DNA of 27,625 bases from SIG672 sp045580325 (GTDB lineage: Bacteria; Bacillota; Clostridia; Oscillospirales; CAG-272): NCBI GenBank assembly GCA_045580325.1, contig JAZNNR010000026.1:1-27625 (forward strand), given 5' to 3'. Below are positions 1 through 7,319 of the stretch, in pieces. Positions within the stretch are counted from its first letter, which is position 1, and the number at the start of each line of letters is the position of its first letter. The notes below the pieces were generated by a model, which worked only from the letters and a program-made list of their open reading frames with translations, did not search any database and had not been told where the DNA came from. A program made the translations under genes and the position numbers.

Positions 1-242
1 CAACCTTCTGTTTTAATATCGACAATATGAATTTGAGGCTCAAGATATTTATTTTCCTTGTAAAAAACATACTGTTTTACCAAGTGCTTTTTGCCTTGAT
101 CCAATACAATATAAAACTGATTATAAATGGAATCAAGATACCTTTGATATTCGTCTTTCGAGTTTGACTTTTTGTAGTAATGTGCAAATACAGGAGACGT
201 GTAAAATGTTCCGTTTTGAGTTTTTACAATAGCGTACATCAT
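1..242 (-). CDS. hypothetical protein, C-terminus cut by window edge
   Basis: An open frame runs from an ATG at 242 to the window edge without a stop, giving about 80 residues that begin MMYAIVKTQNGTFYTSPVF. The sequence is rich in Tyr, Lys and Asp, has no signal peptide or membrane segment, and I do not recognise a family. Two ATG codons stand in tandem (242 and 239). A purine-rich ribosome site (GGAAAGGTGG on the minus strand) lies just upstream, and a near-perfect sigma-A promoter lies at 263-291, which supports a real gene. Function is unknown. It may belong with the small gene at 442-636, which has the same promoter-leader layout. Confidence 0.6.
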   Translation of the reverse strand, partial: MMYAIVKTQNGTFYTSPVFAHYYKKSNSKDEYQRYLDSIYNQFYIVLDQGKKHLVKQYVFYKENKYLEPQIHIVDIKTEG

Positions 243-262
243 AACACCACCTTTCCGAGTTT

Positions 263-291
263 ATTATAGCATACTTCGGGGCATTTGTAAA
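263..291 (-). promoter_or_regulatory. sigma-A promoter for the gene at 1-242
   Basis: On the minus strand, TTTACA (286-291) is followed after 17 nt by TATAAT (263-268). The start codon lies about 20 nt downstream, so the leader is very short. Confidence 0.75.
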
Positions 292-294
292 GAG

Positions 295-358
295 TGATGT
301 GTTCCTTACTCACGCCCGAAGGGCGCATCACGTTCCGCCGAGGCGGAACACATCGTTC
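295..358. repeat. cluster of GC-rich mini-hairpins
   Basis: Two tight palindromes follow each other: GCCCGAAGGGC and GTTCCGCCGAGGCGGAAC. Each is followed by a CATCA/CATCG-type spacer, and the block is framed by GATGTGTTCC on the left and GGAACACATC on the right. The same design recurs in the longer array at 691-853. Its function is unknown; it looks like a dispersed non-coding palindromic element. Confidence 0.6.
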
Positions 359-359
359 C

Positions 360-397
360 AAAACAAAAAGCACTTCTTACGAAGTGCTTTTTGTTTT
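360..397 (-). terminator. terminator of the small gene 442-636
   Basis: A perfect 17-bp stem with a TTAC loop. The stem ends are A/T runs, so it can act on either strand. It lies 44 nt beyond the stop codon of the minus-strand gene at 442-636. Confidence 0.8.
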
Positions 398-441
398 GGG
401 ACCGACACTCAAAACTAAACCGGTCTAAAACCTAATTTTCT

Positions 442-636
442 TTAGTTTTTAAAGGAATTAACAAAATCCCAATAATCACTAACCATATTATTTTCTTCTT
501 GCCAAGCGTGGCATTTCTGAATTACTTCTTCATCAGTCATATCAGAAACTTTTTTCGTTCTATATTTATAGACTTTTTTGCTTTTGAAATATTCTCTCGC
601 AATTTTTGCATAATCAAGTTCATTGTTAGAACTCAT
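442..636 (-). CDS. small hypothetical protein (64 aa)
   Basis: The product starts MSSNNELDYAKIAREYFKSK and ends with an aromatic YWDFVNSFKN tail. It is charged and probably helical, with no signal peptide, membrane segment or Cys motif, and I do not recognise a family. I chose the ATG at 636 over the longer in-frame start at 774 because GGTGGAG lies just upstream of it and a consensus promoter (661-689) lies between the two. The longer form would read through that promoter and the hairpin array. A strong terminator follows at 360-397, so this is a monocistronic unit. Confidence 0.6.
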   Translation of the reverse strand: MSSNNELDYAKIAREYFKSKKVYKYRTKKVSDMTDEEVIQKCHAWQEENNMVSDYWDFVNSFKN

Positions 637-660
637 TATCTCCACCGCCTTTTTGAGTTT

Positions 661-689
661 AGTATAGCATAAAAGCGACTTTCTGTCAA
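661..689 (-). promoter_or_regulatory. consensus sigma-A promoter for the gene at 442-636
   Basis: Minus strand: TTGACA (684-689), 17-nt spacer, TATACT (661-666). The start codon is about 25 nt downstream of the -10 box. Confidence 0.85.
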
Positions 690-690
690 T

Positions 691-853
691 GAGGCATCGC
701 CTTGGGCGATATGATGCATTTGCTTCGCAAACATGATGTTGCTCCTGTAGGTCGCAATGATGTGATGTTTGCAAAAAACATTAGCGAAGCGACATCATTA
801 GGCGAAGCCGTCATCATTAACGAAGTGACATCATTTGCCGAAGGCAAACATCA
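691..853. repeat. array of mini-hairpins with CATCATT spacers
   Basis: At least five short palindromes are strung together, for example ATCGCCTTGGGCGAT, TTGCTTCGCAA, GGCGAAGCC and TGCCGAAGGCA. They are separated by ATGATG on the left half and CATCATT on the right half, so the two halves are roughly inverted relative to each other and could also fold on one another. No coding frame with a ribosome site lies here. The array lies between the tRNA operon terminator and the promoter of the small gene 442-636. Confidence 0.7.
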
Positions 854-854
854 T

Positions 855-889
855 AAAAAAACTCCTTGAGAAATCTCAAGGAGTTTTTT
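855..889 (-). terminator. terminator of the tRNA operon
   Basis: A perfect 10-bp stem (ACTCCTTGAG/CTCAAGGAGT) with a 4-nt loop and T-rich tails on both strands. It lies immediately beyond the 3' end of tRNA-Cys. Confidence 0.9.
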
Positions 890-891
890 CA

Positions 892-962
<71 letters not shown>

Positions 963-976
963 ATATATTTAAAAAA

Positions 977-1049
977 AGCGGATTACGGGGCTCGAACCCG
1001 CCACCTCCACCTTGGCAAGGTGGCGCTCTACCAAATGAGCTAAATCCGC
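977..1049 (-). tRNA. tRNA-Gly (GCC)
   Basis: A 73-nt cloverleaf with acceptor GCGGATT/AATCCGC. The anticodon loop TTGCCAA on a CCACC/GGTGG stem gives anticodon GCC. The T-loop GGGTTCGAGCCC is canonical. CCA is not encoded. Confidence 0.96.
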
Positions 1050-1065
1050 AAGTTTACTATATAAA

Positions 1066-1138
1066 TGCCTTGAGTCGGAATCGAACCAACGACACGTAGA
1101 TTTTCAGTCTACTGCTCTACCAACTGAGCTATCAAGGC
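1066..1138 (-). tRNA. tRNA-Phe (GAA)
   Basis: A 73-nt cloverleaf with acceptor GCCTTGA/TCAAGGC. The anticodon loop CTGAAAA on a GTAGA/TCTAC stem gives anticodon GAA. The T-loop is canonical and CCA is not encoded. Confidence 0.96.
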
Positions 1139-1179
1139 AAACAAACCGATTATCAAATAACCGGTCAGCTTTTTTTAAA

Positions 1180-1253
1180 CGACCCGAAGGGGACTCGAAC
1201 CCCTGACCTCTAGCGTGACAGGCTAGCGTTCTAACCAACTGAACTACCGGGCC
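1180..1253 (-). tRNA. tRNA-Asp (GTC)
   Basis: A 74-nt cloverleaf. The anticodon loop CTGTCAC on a CTAGC/GCTAG stem gives anticodon GTC. The acceptor stem GGCCCGG/TCGGGTC includes two G-U pairs, and the discriminator base is G, as usual for Asp. Confidence 0.95.
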
Positions 1254-1256
1254 ATA

Positions 1257-1329
1257 TGGGAACAATAGGGCTCGAACCTATGACCCTCTGCTTGTAAGGC
1301 AGATGCTCTCCCAGCTGAGCTATGCTCCC
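1257..1329 (-). tRNA. tRNA-Val (TAC)
   Basis: A 73-nt cloverleaf with acceptor GGGAGCA/TGTTCCC (one G-U). The anticodon loop CTTACAA on a TCTGC/GCAGA stem gives anticodon TAC. It is the first gene of the operon and is only 3 nt from tRNA-Asp, so the two must be cut from a common transcript. Confidence 0.96.
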
Positions 1330-1366
1330 GTTTGTACCGCGTGTTTTACTCGCGGCGACGTGATAG

Positions 1367-1395
1367 ATTATATCACGCTCTTTTTCATTTGTCAA
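1367..1395 (-). promoter_or_regulatory. promoter of the tRNA operon
   Basis: Minus strand: TTGACA (1390-1395), 17-nt spacer ending TGA (extended -10), TATAAT (1367-1372). The -10 box sits inside a 7-bp inverted repeat, CGTGATA/TATCACG (1359-1377). The first tRNA starts about 38 nt downstream. Confidence 0.9.
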
Positions 1396-1413
1396 GTACT
1401 TTTTTGAAAAAAT

Positions 1414-2292
1414 TTATTTTTTTTCGCTTTTTCTTATTTTTTCTATATCATCGCCCGTGAAAGAGTATTTGTTTGTGCAGAATTGACATCCAACCTCGAT
1501 TTTGCCGTCTTCTACAAGAATGTTGTAAAGCTCTACGGGATTTATAGTCAGAAGCGCTCTGCCCATTCTGTCGCGCGAGCAGTCGCACTTATATCCGACC
1601 TCATATTCGTCGAAAACGTCGTATTCTATACCCGCAAGTGCAATATCCGCTATCTCTTTATTGGTCTTACCCTCTCTGAAAAGCGAGGATATTCCCGACA
1701 GCGCGGGTACGTTCTTTTCGATCTGCGATATCGTTTCCTCTGCGGCAAAGGGGAGAAGCTGAATAATAAGTCCGCCCGCTGCTATTATGCTTCCGTCGGG
1801 GCTCAGCAGTACTCCGAGCGAAACTACCGTAGGTATCTGTTCGGACTCGGCATAGTAAGAGGAAATATCCTCTGCTATCTCGCCACTGACGATCTTTGTG
1901 ATACCTATGTAGGGCTCTTTTTCTCCAACGTCCTTGATAACGTTGAGATTACCCTGCCCCACAGCACCCGAAACATCTATCTTTCCGCTCGCCTTACGGG
2001 GAATATCTATATGAGGATTCTGTATATATCCCTTTACGTTTCCCATATAATCGGAAACTGCAAGAATATGACCGCAGGGTCCGTCGCCTCTGAAGTTTAC
2101 CGTTATATTATTTCCTTTATCCTTGAGAGTCGTTCCCATAAGCGAGGTTGCTGTAAGAACGCGTCCGAGAGCCGCCGCTGCTGTGGGCGCACACTTATGA
2201 ATTTTTACCGCATCGGATACCATATCGGTCGAATTTATGACGAGTATCTGTGCTGAACCGTCGCTCGTGAGTCCTCTGAGTATTTTTGACAT
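1414..2292 (-). CDS. hslO: Hsp33 redox-regulated chaperone
   Basis: A 292-residue protein that matches the Hsp33 family in length and layout: an N-terminal chaperone domain, then a C-terminal zinc centre built from CDC (Cys236, Cys238) and CQFC (Cys269, Cys272). In the family these four cysteines bind zinc when reduced; oxidative stress oxidises them, releasing zinc and switching on holdase activity in the cytoplasm. All four are present, so the switch should work. The gene lies 38 nt downstream of murC in the same direction and probably shares its transcript. An AAAGGT ribosome site lies upstream of the ATG at 2292. No clear terminator separates its end from the tRNA promoter. Confidence 0.95.
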   Translation of the reverse strand: MSKILRGLTSDGSAQILVINSTDMVSDAVKIHKCAPTAAAALGRVLTATSLMGTTLKDKGNNITVNFRGDGPCGHILAVSDYMGNVKGYIQNPHIDIPRKASGKIDVSGAVGQGNLNVIKDVGEKEPYIGITKIVSGEIAEDISSYYAESEQIPTVVSLGVLLSPDGSIIAAGGLIIQLLPFAAEETISQIEKNVPALSGISSLFREGKTNKEIADIALAGIEYDVFDEYEVGYKCDCSRDRMGRALLTINPVELYNILVEDGKIEVGCQFCTNKYSFTGDDIEKIRKSEKK

Positions 2293-2330
2293 TTTATTTT
2301 TTACCTTTATTTACCTTTCGTGAGCCTTGT

Positions 2331-3734
2331 TTATATAGTGTATTTTTCTTTGAGCATATCAACAAGAATGTTTCCTATTTTATATACGTCGCCTGCGCCC
2401 ATAGTTATAACGAGGTCGCCATAAGCTACGTTTTCGGCAAGATATTTTGCAATTTCCTCAAATGACGGAAAATACATCTGTCCTATATCGTCCGCGAGAA
2501 GCTTTGAGGAAACTCCCATCGTATCCGTTTCTCTTGCCGCGTATATATCGGCAAATATTACTGTATCAGCCATCGAGAATGCTCTTCTGAAATCGTCGAG
2601 CAGGTCATGTGTTCTCGAATATGTATGAGGCTGGAACACGCAGTATATCTTTTTATATCCGAGTCTTGACGCACCGTCAAGCGTTGCGCTTATTTCGGAC
2701 GGATGATGTGCATAATCGTCATAAACGGCAATTCCGCCTATTCTTGCTCTGCACTCAAAGCGTCTTTTAGCACCTACAAAGCTTGCTGCCGCCGAGGATA
2801 TTACCTCAGGAGATATTCCGCACATATGGCAGACAGCCGCCGCGCAAAGCGAATTATAAACGTTGAATGAGCCTATTACGGGGAGAGAAATTTCGCAAAG
2901 CTTTTCTCCCTTATGGCAGAAGGTATATCTTCCGCAGCCGTACTCGTATCTAAGGTCAGATGCGTAGTAATCCGCCTTTGAATTCCCGAGCGACACGCCG
3001 ACCACCGTTCCGCTATATCCCTTAAGCGCTTCAAGCACGTTAGAATTGTCTATATTGGCGACAACCATCGACGCATCGGCAACCGCCGCCGAAAAAGAGT
3101 CTATTATCGCCTGAAGCGACGGAAAATAGTCGGTATGGTCGAGCTCAATATTAGTTATTACCGCAAGCGAAGGGTCAAAGGAGAGGAAAGAGTCCTTATA
3201 TTCGCACGATTCATATACGAAATAATCCTTCGAGCCTATTCTGTACGCTCCGCCTATTTCGGGAAGAACTGCTCCGTTTGCGACTGTCGGATCAAGATCT
3301 GCTTCCATAAGTATATGTGATATAAGTGCGGTCGTCGTTGTTTTCCCGTGTGTTCCCGAAACACCTATACGATTTGTGTAATCGCGCATAAGATAACCGA
3401 GAAACGCCGCGCGTGAAACAAGCGGTATACCGCGTTCGATCGCTCTTGCAAGCTCGGGGTTGGTTTCATCGACTGCCGCTGTATATATAAGAGCATCGCA
3501 CTCATCAGCCGACTCGGCAAAATGCCCTACCGTTACCTTTATTCCCTGTTTTTCGAGAGAAGCTGCGGTTTCGCTGTAAGCACGGTCAGAGCCGCTCACC
3601 TCAAATCCGCGAACCTTAGCAAGCACGGCAATAGTTGACATACTTATTCCGCCTATACCCGTAAAGTGAAGCTTACTACAACCGTTAAGAGTGCTTGCAA
3701 GTAAATTTCTTTCTTCCTGTCTTTGTTTTTTCAT
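2331..3734 (-). CDS. murC: UDP-N-acetylmuramate--L-alanine ligase
   Basis: MurC adds L-alanine to UDP-N-acetylmuramic acid, the first peptide step of cytoplasmic peptidoglycan precursor synthesis. The 467-residue product shows the N-terminal UDP-sugar motif FTGIGGISMS (about 24-33), the ATP P-loop GTHGKTTTT (about 127-135), the central-domain NIELDHTDYF motif, and the C-terminal DDYAHHP motif of Mur ligases. I prefer the ATG at 3734 (MKKQRQ) over the in-frame ATG at 3743: AAGGAG occupies 3744-3749, which is 9 nt before 3734 but directly abuts 3743. hslO follows on the same strand. Confidence 0.96.
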   Translation of the reverse strand: MKKQRQEERNLLASTLNGCSKLHFTGIGGISMSTIAVLAKVRGFEVSGSDRAYSETAASLEKQGIKVTVGHFAESADECDALIYTAAVDETNPELARAIERGIPLVSRAAFLGYLMRDYTNRIGVSGTHGKTTTTALISHILMEADLDPTVANGAVLPEIGGAYRIGSKDYFVYESCEYKDSFLSFDPSLAVITNIELDHTDYFPSLQAIIDSFSAAVADASMVVANIDNSNVLEALKGYSGTVVGVSLGNSKADYYASDLRYEYGCGRYTFCHKGEKLCEISLPVIGSFNVYNSLCAAAVCHMCGISPEVISSAAASFVGAKRRFECRARIGGIAVYDDYAHHPSEISATLDGASRLGYKKIYCVFQPHTYSRTHDLLDDFRRAFSMADTVIFADIYAARETDTMGVSSKLLADDIGQMYFPSFEEIAKYLAENVAYGDLVITMGAGDVYKIGNILVDMLKEKYTI

Positions 3735-3840
3735 ATGTCGCATCTCCTTTTTTGATAAAAAGCAGTGGTGTTCACCTGTTTTTCACTTAAAATGTGTAAA
3801 AAGTTGACATTTTTTTAATAATAATTCACAGTTTGTATTT

Positions 3841-3867
3841 TTGACGTAAACATATAAATATTATAAT
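3841..3867 (+). promoter_or_regulatory. probable spoVG promoter
   Basis: A good TATAAT (3862-3867) is preceded by TTGACG (3841-3846), but the spacer is only 15 nt, shorter than usual. A second TTGACA lies at 3804-3809 without a good -10 at the right distance. The stretch 3780-3900 is very AT-rich and also separates the divergent murC gene, for which I see no clear promoter. Confidence 0.45.
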
Positions 3868-3911
3868 TACTTTGATTAAAAACGCACAAACGATCAGCCA
3901 TGGAGGAAACA

Positions 3912-4211
3912 ATGCAAATCACAGACATCAAAATCCGCAAGCTTTTCGATGACGACGCGCCTATGAAGGCTATTGTGTCCGTAACATTTGACCATCAGCT
4001 TGCACTTCATGACATCAAGGTTATTTACGCGAAAGAAAAGTTCTTCGTTGTTATGCCAAGCAAGAAGAATCCTGACAACACCTATCGCGACATCGCTCAC
4101 CCTATTACTTCAGACTTCCGCAAGATGATGGAAGATGAAATTCTCATCGCATATCACAAGGCTGTGGAAGAGGCAGCCCTCGCAGAGCGCGAAGATGCCG
4201 ATTTAGTTTAA
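3912..4211 (+). CDS. spoVG: septation regulator SpoVG
   Basis: A 99-residue protein beginning MQITDIKIRKL, with the family features VTFDHQLALHDIKVI, FFVVMPSKK and YRDIAHPIT. SpoVG proteins are small cytoplasmic nucleic-acid-binding regulators, best known from sporulation septation in Bacillus but also present in non-sporulating Firmicutes, so the gene alone does not prove sporulation. I chose 3912 over the in-frame ATG at 3900 because GGAGG (3902-3906) lies between them at a fitting distance and the family starts with this M-x-I-T-D sequence. It is monocistronic, with a terminator 40 nt downstream. Confidence 0.96.
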   Translation: MQITDIKIRKLFDDDAPMKAIVSVTFDHQLALHDIKVIYAKEKFFVVMPSKKNPDNTYRDIAHPITSDFRKMMEDEILIAYHKAVEEAALAEREDADLV

Positions 4212-4251
4212 CGATCCCCGAATTTTGGCATAGTATTAAATTCGGAAATCA

Positions 4252-4282
4252 AACCGCGGAAATATCCGCGGTTTTGTTTTTT
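4252..4282 (+). terminator. spoVG terminator
   Basis: A 9-bp stem AACCGCGGA/TCCGCGGTT with an AATA loop, followed by a T-rich tail. Confidence 0.9.
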
Positions 4283-4302
4283 GCGGACAGTTTCGCCTTT
4301 TA

Positions 4303-5853
4303 TTAGTCTTTATTTTCCAAAAGATTGAATATTTCCCAGCCGTTTACATCGCTGTATGCCGCTACAAGTCCGCTTGAAACGTTAGAAACGTATCTGAACG
4401 CGAACGGGAGAACTATATTACCCTTTGTATCTATCATACCTACCGTTCCGTCCTTATAGCCAACGGCTGCAAGTCCCTGAATAAACGGTGAAGCGAAGGT
4501 GTATATCGGATTTGCTATCCATTTCCCTTCTATACTGTAGTATCCGTAAAGTCCGTTCTTTGAAAGCAGAAGCACCCCGTTCGAGTATCCTTCAAGTGTA
4601 TATCCCGCGGGAATGTCAAAAATATTTCCCGATATATCAATAAGTGTTTCATAGTCCCCAACTATTTTATCGTATATACCCGAAGAGCGTCCTCTGAGCT
4701 GCAGTCTTACACGAACCCAACCGTACTCATCAACACTTCCGCTTCCTATCGCGCTTATATCGTCAACGTACGGAAGCGCGTAATATCTTTGAACTTTGAC
4801 GCTGTATCCTGCATCGCTTCCGTTGGGGTAATAGTTATACGCCTTTGTAGGTGAGGTATGGACTGTATTGCCTGTCGAGTCAATTATACGCACCGCGCCG
4901 TTTGTAAGCTTGACGAGCGCATATCCGTCAGGGCCGAAGCTGTACGCGCGTGAATAATTTGTCTTTATCTCCTGCTTTTCGTCTTCGCCGTCAAGATAGG
5001 TATATACCTTCTTTGAGGACACGTACGACGGATAAATATGAACACCGTCCGAAGTTTTGTATGAATATGCGGGATAATCATACGCAAGAGAATAAACTAT
5101 CTTTGTGTTCGGTATTTCTTCAAAAGTACCGCTTTCCGTACTGAATATATAGTTCTTGTTTTTGGCATCCGTAAACACGGGTGTTCCGTCATAGGTACGC
5201 TTGTTGGCAGGAATTTTATCTTCAAGGGAAACAAGCATCTGACCGTCTGAATTATAGAGCGAAGACGCGCCGTCGGCAGAGTTTATTATTATATATCCCA
5301 TATAAAGCTCTACCGCTTTTATATCAACTTCTTTGTTCTCGTATTTTATGAGTATCTCTTCGCTTGTGCCTTTGGTATATTTTACTGCCGTTTTTACCGT
5401 CTTGGTACCCACCGAAAATTCATCGGGCAGATCTACCCCCGATTTAGCGAGTGTAAATTCGCCGCCGCGATAAACACCGACTGTCGACAGATTCATTTTT
5501 ACAAAGCCGGACGCCGGCATTATTTTGTCGGTAAGCTTCTTATACATAGCGGAAATTTCCGCCTCTTCAGCAAGAGTAATATCGGTATAAAGACCTTCCA
5601 CAGAGTCTGCACCCGTGGCAAGCGAAAGATTATTTACGTATTTTACATCGTCCGTTTCATCTTTCGGCGGTTTTTGTTCTTCGTCGTCATTTGGCTTTTG
5701 CTGTATATTACCGTCAATATCAGAGTTATCTATTTTATCATCAACAATGCCATAGAAATCGACAACTATTGCCGCGACAGACAAAATCATTGATGCAATA
5801 ATCAAAAAGATGAGCGCAGAAATCCCAAATTTCATAAATTTTGAAAATTTCAT
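4303..5853 (-). CDS. membrane-anchored WG-repeat-like surface protein
   Basis: A 516-residue protein with an N-terminal hydrophobic anchor (about 10-32) and no lipobox, a low-complexity Asp/Pro/Lys linker (about 40-68), and a large extracellular part. The C-terminal half contains repeats of the WG/KWG kind, such as NGLYGYYSIEGKWIANPIY, KDGTVGMIDTKGNIVLPF and NGAVRIIDSTGNTV. Such repeats usually form beta-propeller-like extracytoplasmic domains of unknown ligand. It is the last gene of the minus-strand run after rlmH (78 nt gap), with AAAGGT 10 nt before the ATG. A distantly similar protein is encoded at 11012-12403. The specific role is unknown. Confidence 0.75.
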   Translation of the reverse strand: MKFSKFMKFGISALIFLIIASMILSVAAIVVDFYGIVDDKIDNSDIDGNIQQKPNDDEEQKPPKDETDDVKYVNNLSLATGADSVEGLYTDITLAEEAEISAMYKKLTDKIMPASGFVKMNLSTVGVYRGGEFTLAKSGVDLPDEFSVGTKTVKTAVKYTKGTSEEILIKYENKEVDIKAVELYMGYIIINSADGASSLYNSDGQMLVSLEDKIPANKRTYDGTPVFTDAKNKNYIFSTESGTFEEIPNTKIVYSLAYDYPAYSYKTSDGVHIYPSYVSSKKVYTYLDGEDEKQEIKTNYSRAYSFGPDGYALVKLTNGAVRIIDSTGNTVHTSPTKAYNYYPNGSDAGYSVKVQRYYALPYVDDISAIGSGSVDEYGWVRVRLQLRGRSSGIYDKIVGDYETLIDISGNIFDIPAGYTLEGYSNGVLLLSKNGLYGYYSIEGKWIANPIYTFASPFIQGLAAVGYKDGTVGMIDTKGNIVLPFAFRYVSNVSSGLVAAYSDVNGWEIFNLLENKD

Positions 5854-5931
5854 CTTCGTACGACCTTTCTTTTTAGAATTCGTAGCTGTAAGTATTATAT
5901 GTATTTGCTGTTATTATTGCTATTTACTGTA

Positions 5932-6357
5932 TTATTTATGATATTTTCCGCCCGAGATTATCGTAAACGCCCTATATATCTGCTCGAGCAGTATAACTCG
6001 CATAAGTCTGTGCGGAAAGGTCATTTTTGAGAATGACAGCCTCATATCACAGCACGCCTTGACCTCTTCGGAAAGTCCGTCAAATGCGCCTATCACAAAG
6101 CAAAGTTCACTCACGCCCGAGTTGGGGAGCTTTTCGATATAATCCGCAAGCTCCTCCGAGGAAAGCTGTTTTCCCTCAACGCAAAGCGCAACCTTGCGCG
6201 CTCTCGGCGGAAGATGCGGTATTATCGGTGCGCCGTCCTTTAGCTCTACGACCTTTAATTTACAAAAGGCTGACAGCCTTTTTGAATATTCCGCGCACGC
6301 CTCTGTGAAATATTTTTCCTTCAGATTGCCTACGCAAACAACGGTTATTTCAAGCAT
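5932..6357 (-). CDS. rlmH: 23S rRNA (pseudouridine1915-N3)-methyltransferase RlmH
   Basis: A 141-residue SPOUT-class methyltransferase. RlmH methylates N3 of the pseudouridine at position 1915 in helix 69 of 23S rRNA, using S-adenosylmethionine. Diagnostic pieces are VCVGNLKEKYF at the N-terminus, the cofactor loop FVIGAFDGLS (about 87-96), and the C-terminal SKMTFPHRLMRVILLEQIYR with GGKYHK at the very end. It is a little shorter than the usual roughly 155-160 residues, with the shortening in the middle. AAGGAG lies upstream of the ATG. It follows the metallo-hydrolase gene, the two being separated by a hairpin repeat (6375-6422). Confidence 0.95.
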   Translation of the reverse strand: MLEITVVCVGNLKEKYFTEACAEYSKRLSAFCKLKVVELKDGAPIIPHLPPRARKVALCVEGKQLSSEELADYIEKLPNSGVSELCFVIGAFDGLSEEVKACCDMRLSFSKMTFPHRLMRVILLEQIYRAFTIISGGKYHK

Positions 6358-6374
6358 ATTTTCTCCTTAGTTCA

Positions 6375-6422
6375 AGGGACTCTGTCCCTGCCAAGACCCC
6401 TTTTTGAAAAAAGGGTTCTTGG
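6375..6422. repeat. double-hairpin intergenic repeat
   Basis: Two adjacent palindromes: AGGGAC-tct-GTCCCT (6375-6389) and a 15-bp stem from CCAAGACCCCTTTTT (6391-6405) to AAAAAGGGTTCTTGG (6408-6422) with one mismatch. Elements of this look are, from memory, common between genes in clostridial genomes. Lying between the hydrolase and rlmH, it may attenuate or protect the transcript. Confidence 0.65.
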
Positions 6423-6454
6423 AACTCCCAAAAACTTTTCTGAAGGGTTTTAGA

Positions 6455-7225
6455 TTAAATGAGTTTTGTTGGGCAGTATCTGTCAGCGACAGACACATCA
6501 GCCGAGAGGCATTTACACTCAAGGTAATCCTTAACAGTTTTAAGTGCGATCTCGGGAGTATTATTTTCTGCGCTGAGATGCGCGAGAAGTACTTTACTCG
6601 TACTGTGCGACGCGAGATAAGAAACGAGCCGTGCGCAGTCGCAGTTATCAAGATGTCCCGTATTCGACTCTATGCGCCTTTTCAGCACGTAGGGATACGG
6701 TCCGCTGCGCAGCATATCGCGGTCATAATTCGATTCGACCACCACAGCCTCGCACTCAGCGAGCATATCGGCGATCCTTCTTGAGAGCGTTCCCATATCG
6801 GTAGCATAACCGAAACGGCGTCCGTTATACTCAATTATGTAACCCGTACTCATACGGCTGTCGTGAGGGGTTTCAAACGACAAAAGCTTTATATTTTCGA
6901 TTTCGATAGCTTCGCCCGCCTTATAAACGTTTATAAGACTGTCAGGGACGTCGTTTATCAGCATTTCTGCCGTACCGTGTGCGGCGTAGACGGGAATACC
7001 GTGATATTTCGAAATTATTTTAAGGCCTTTTATATGGTCTGAGTGTTCGTGTGTTATAAATATAGCCTTGATATTTTCAAGACTTGTACCAAGCTGAGTG
7101 AGTGCCTTCTCGGTCGCACGCATACTGCCGCCCGCGTCGATAAGAATTTCGGTATCTCCGCAGGACACGTAGCAGGAATTTCCCGACGAGCCGGAAAAAA
7201 GCGTGTAGATCTTTACGTCTTCCAT
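6455..7225 (-). CDS. YycJ/WalJ-like MBL-fold metallo-hydrolase
   Basis: A 256-residue metallo-beta-lactamase-fold protein. It carries the metal motif THEHSDH (His59, His61, Asp63, His64), an early DAGGS motif, TPHDS and ATDMGTL downstream, and a late HLSAENN segment. This arrangement fits the YycJ/WalJ subfamily, cytoplasmic proteins linked to DNA exonuclease activity and cell-wall/division control in Bacillus; here there is no WalKR operon nearby. The ATG at 7225 has only a weak, distant AAAGGA, and a stop codon lies in frame just before it, so no longer start is available. It lies between galK and rlmH on the same strand. Confidence 0.88.
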   Translation of the reverse strand: MEDVKIYTLFSGSSGNSCYVSCGDTEILIDAGGSMRATEKALTQLGTSLENIKAIFITHEHSDHIKGLKIISKYHGIPVYAAHGTAEMLINDVPDSLINVYKAGEAIEIENIKLLSFETPHDSRMSTGYIIEYNGRRFGYATDMGTLSRRIADMLAECEAVVVESNYDRDMLRSGPYPYVLKRRIESNTGHLDNCDCARLVSYLASHSTSKVLLAHLSAENNTPEIALKTVKDYLECKCLSADVSVADRYCPTKLI

Positions 7226-7265
7226 CAGGGGTTATAATCCTTTTCTTTGGTCTTTCTGTCAGCAC

Positions 7266-7305
7266 TTATAAGGGAACCTCGATTTTTTGCGAGATTCCCT
7301 TATAA
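7266..7305 (-). terminator. hairpin downstream of galK
   Basis: A 16-bp inverted repeat from TTATAAGGGAACCTCG to CGAGATTCCCTTATAA, with one mismatch and an 8-nt loop. There is no long T-run after it on the minus strand, so it may be a weak terminator or an mRNA 3'-end stabiliser. Confidence 0.6.
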
Positions 7306-7319
7306 ATCAAATATTCAAA

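Noticed and set aside
691..853. CRISPR array
   Set aside because: The short palindromes and CATCATT spacers are not equal-length repeats with unique spacers, and no cas gene is present.
1483..2256. 257-codon open frame antisense to hslO
   Set aside because: It lies wholly on the opposite strand of a clear Hsp33 gene, has no ribosome site and its product resembles no protein type; it reflects codon bias of hslO.
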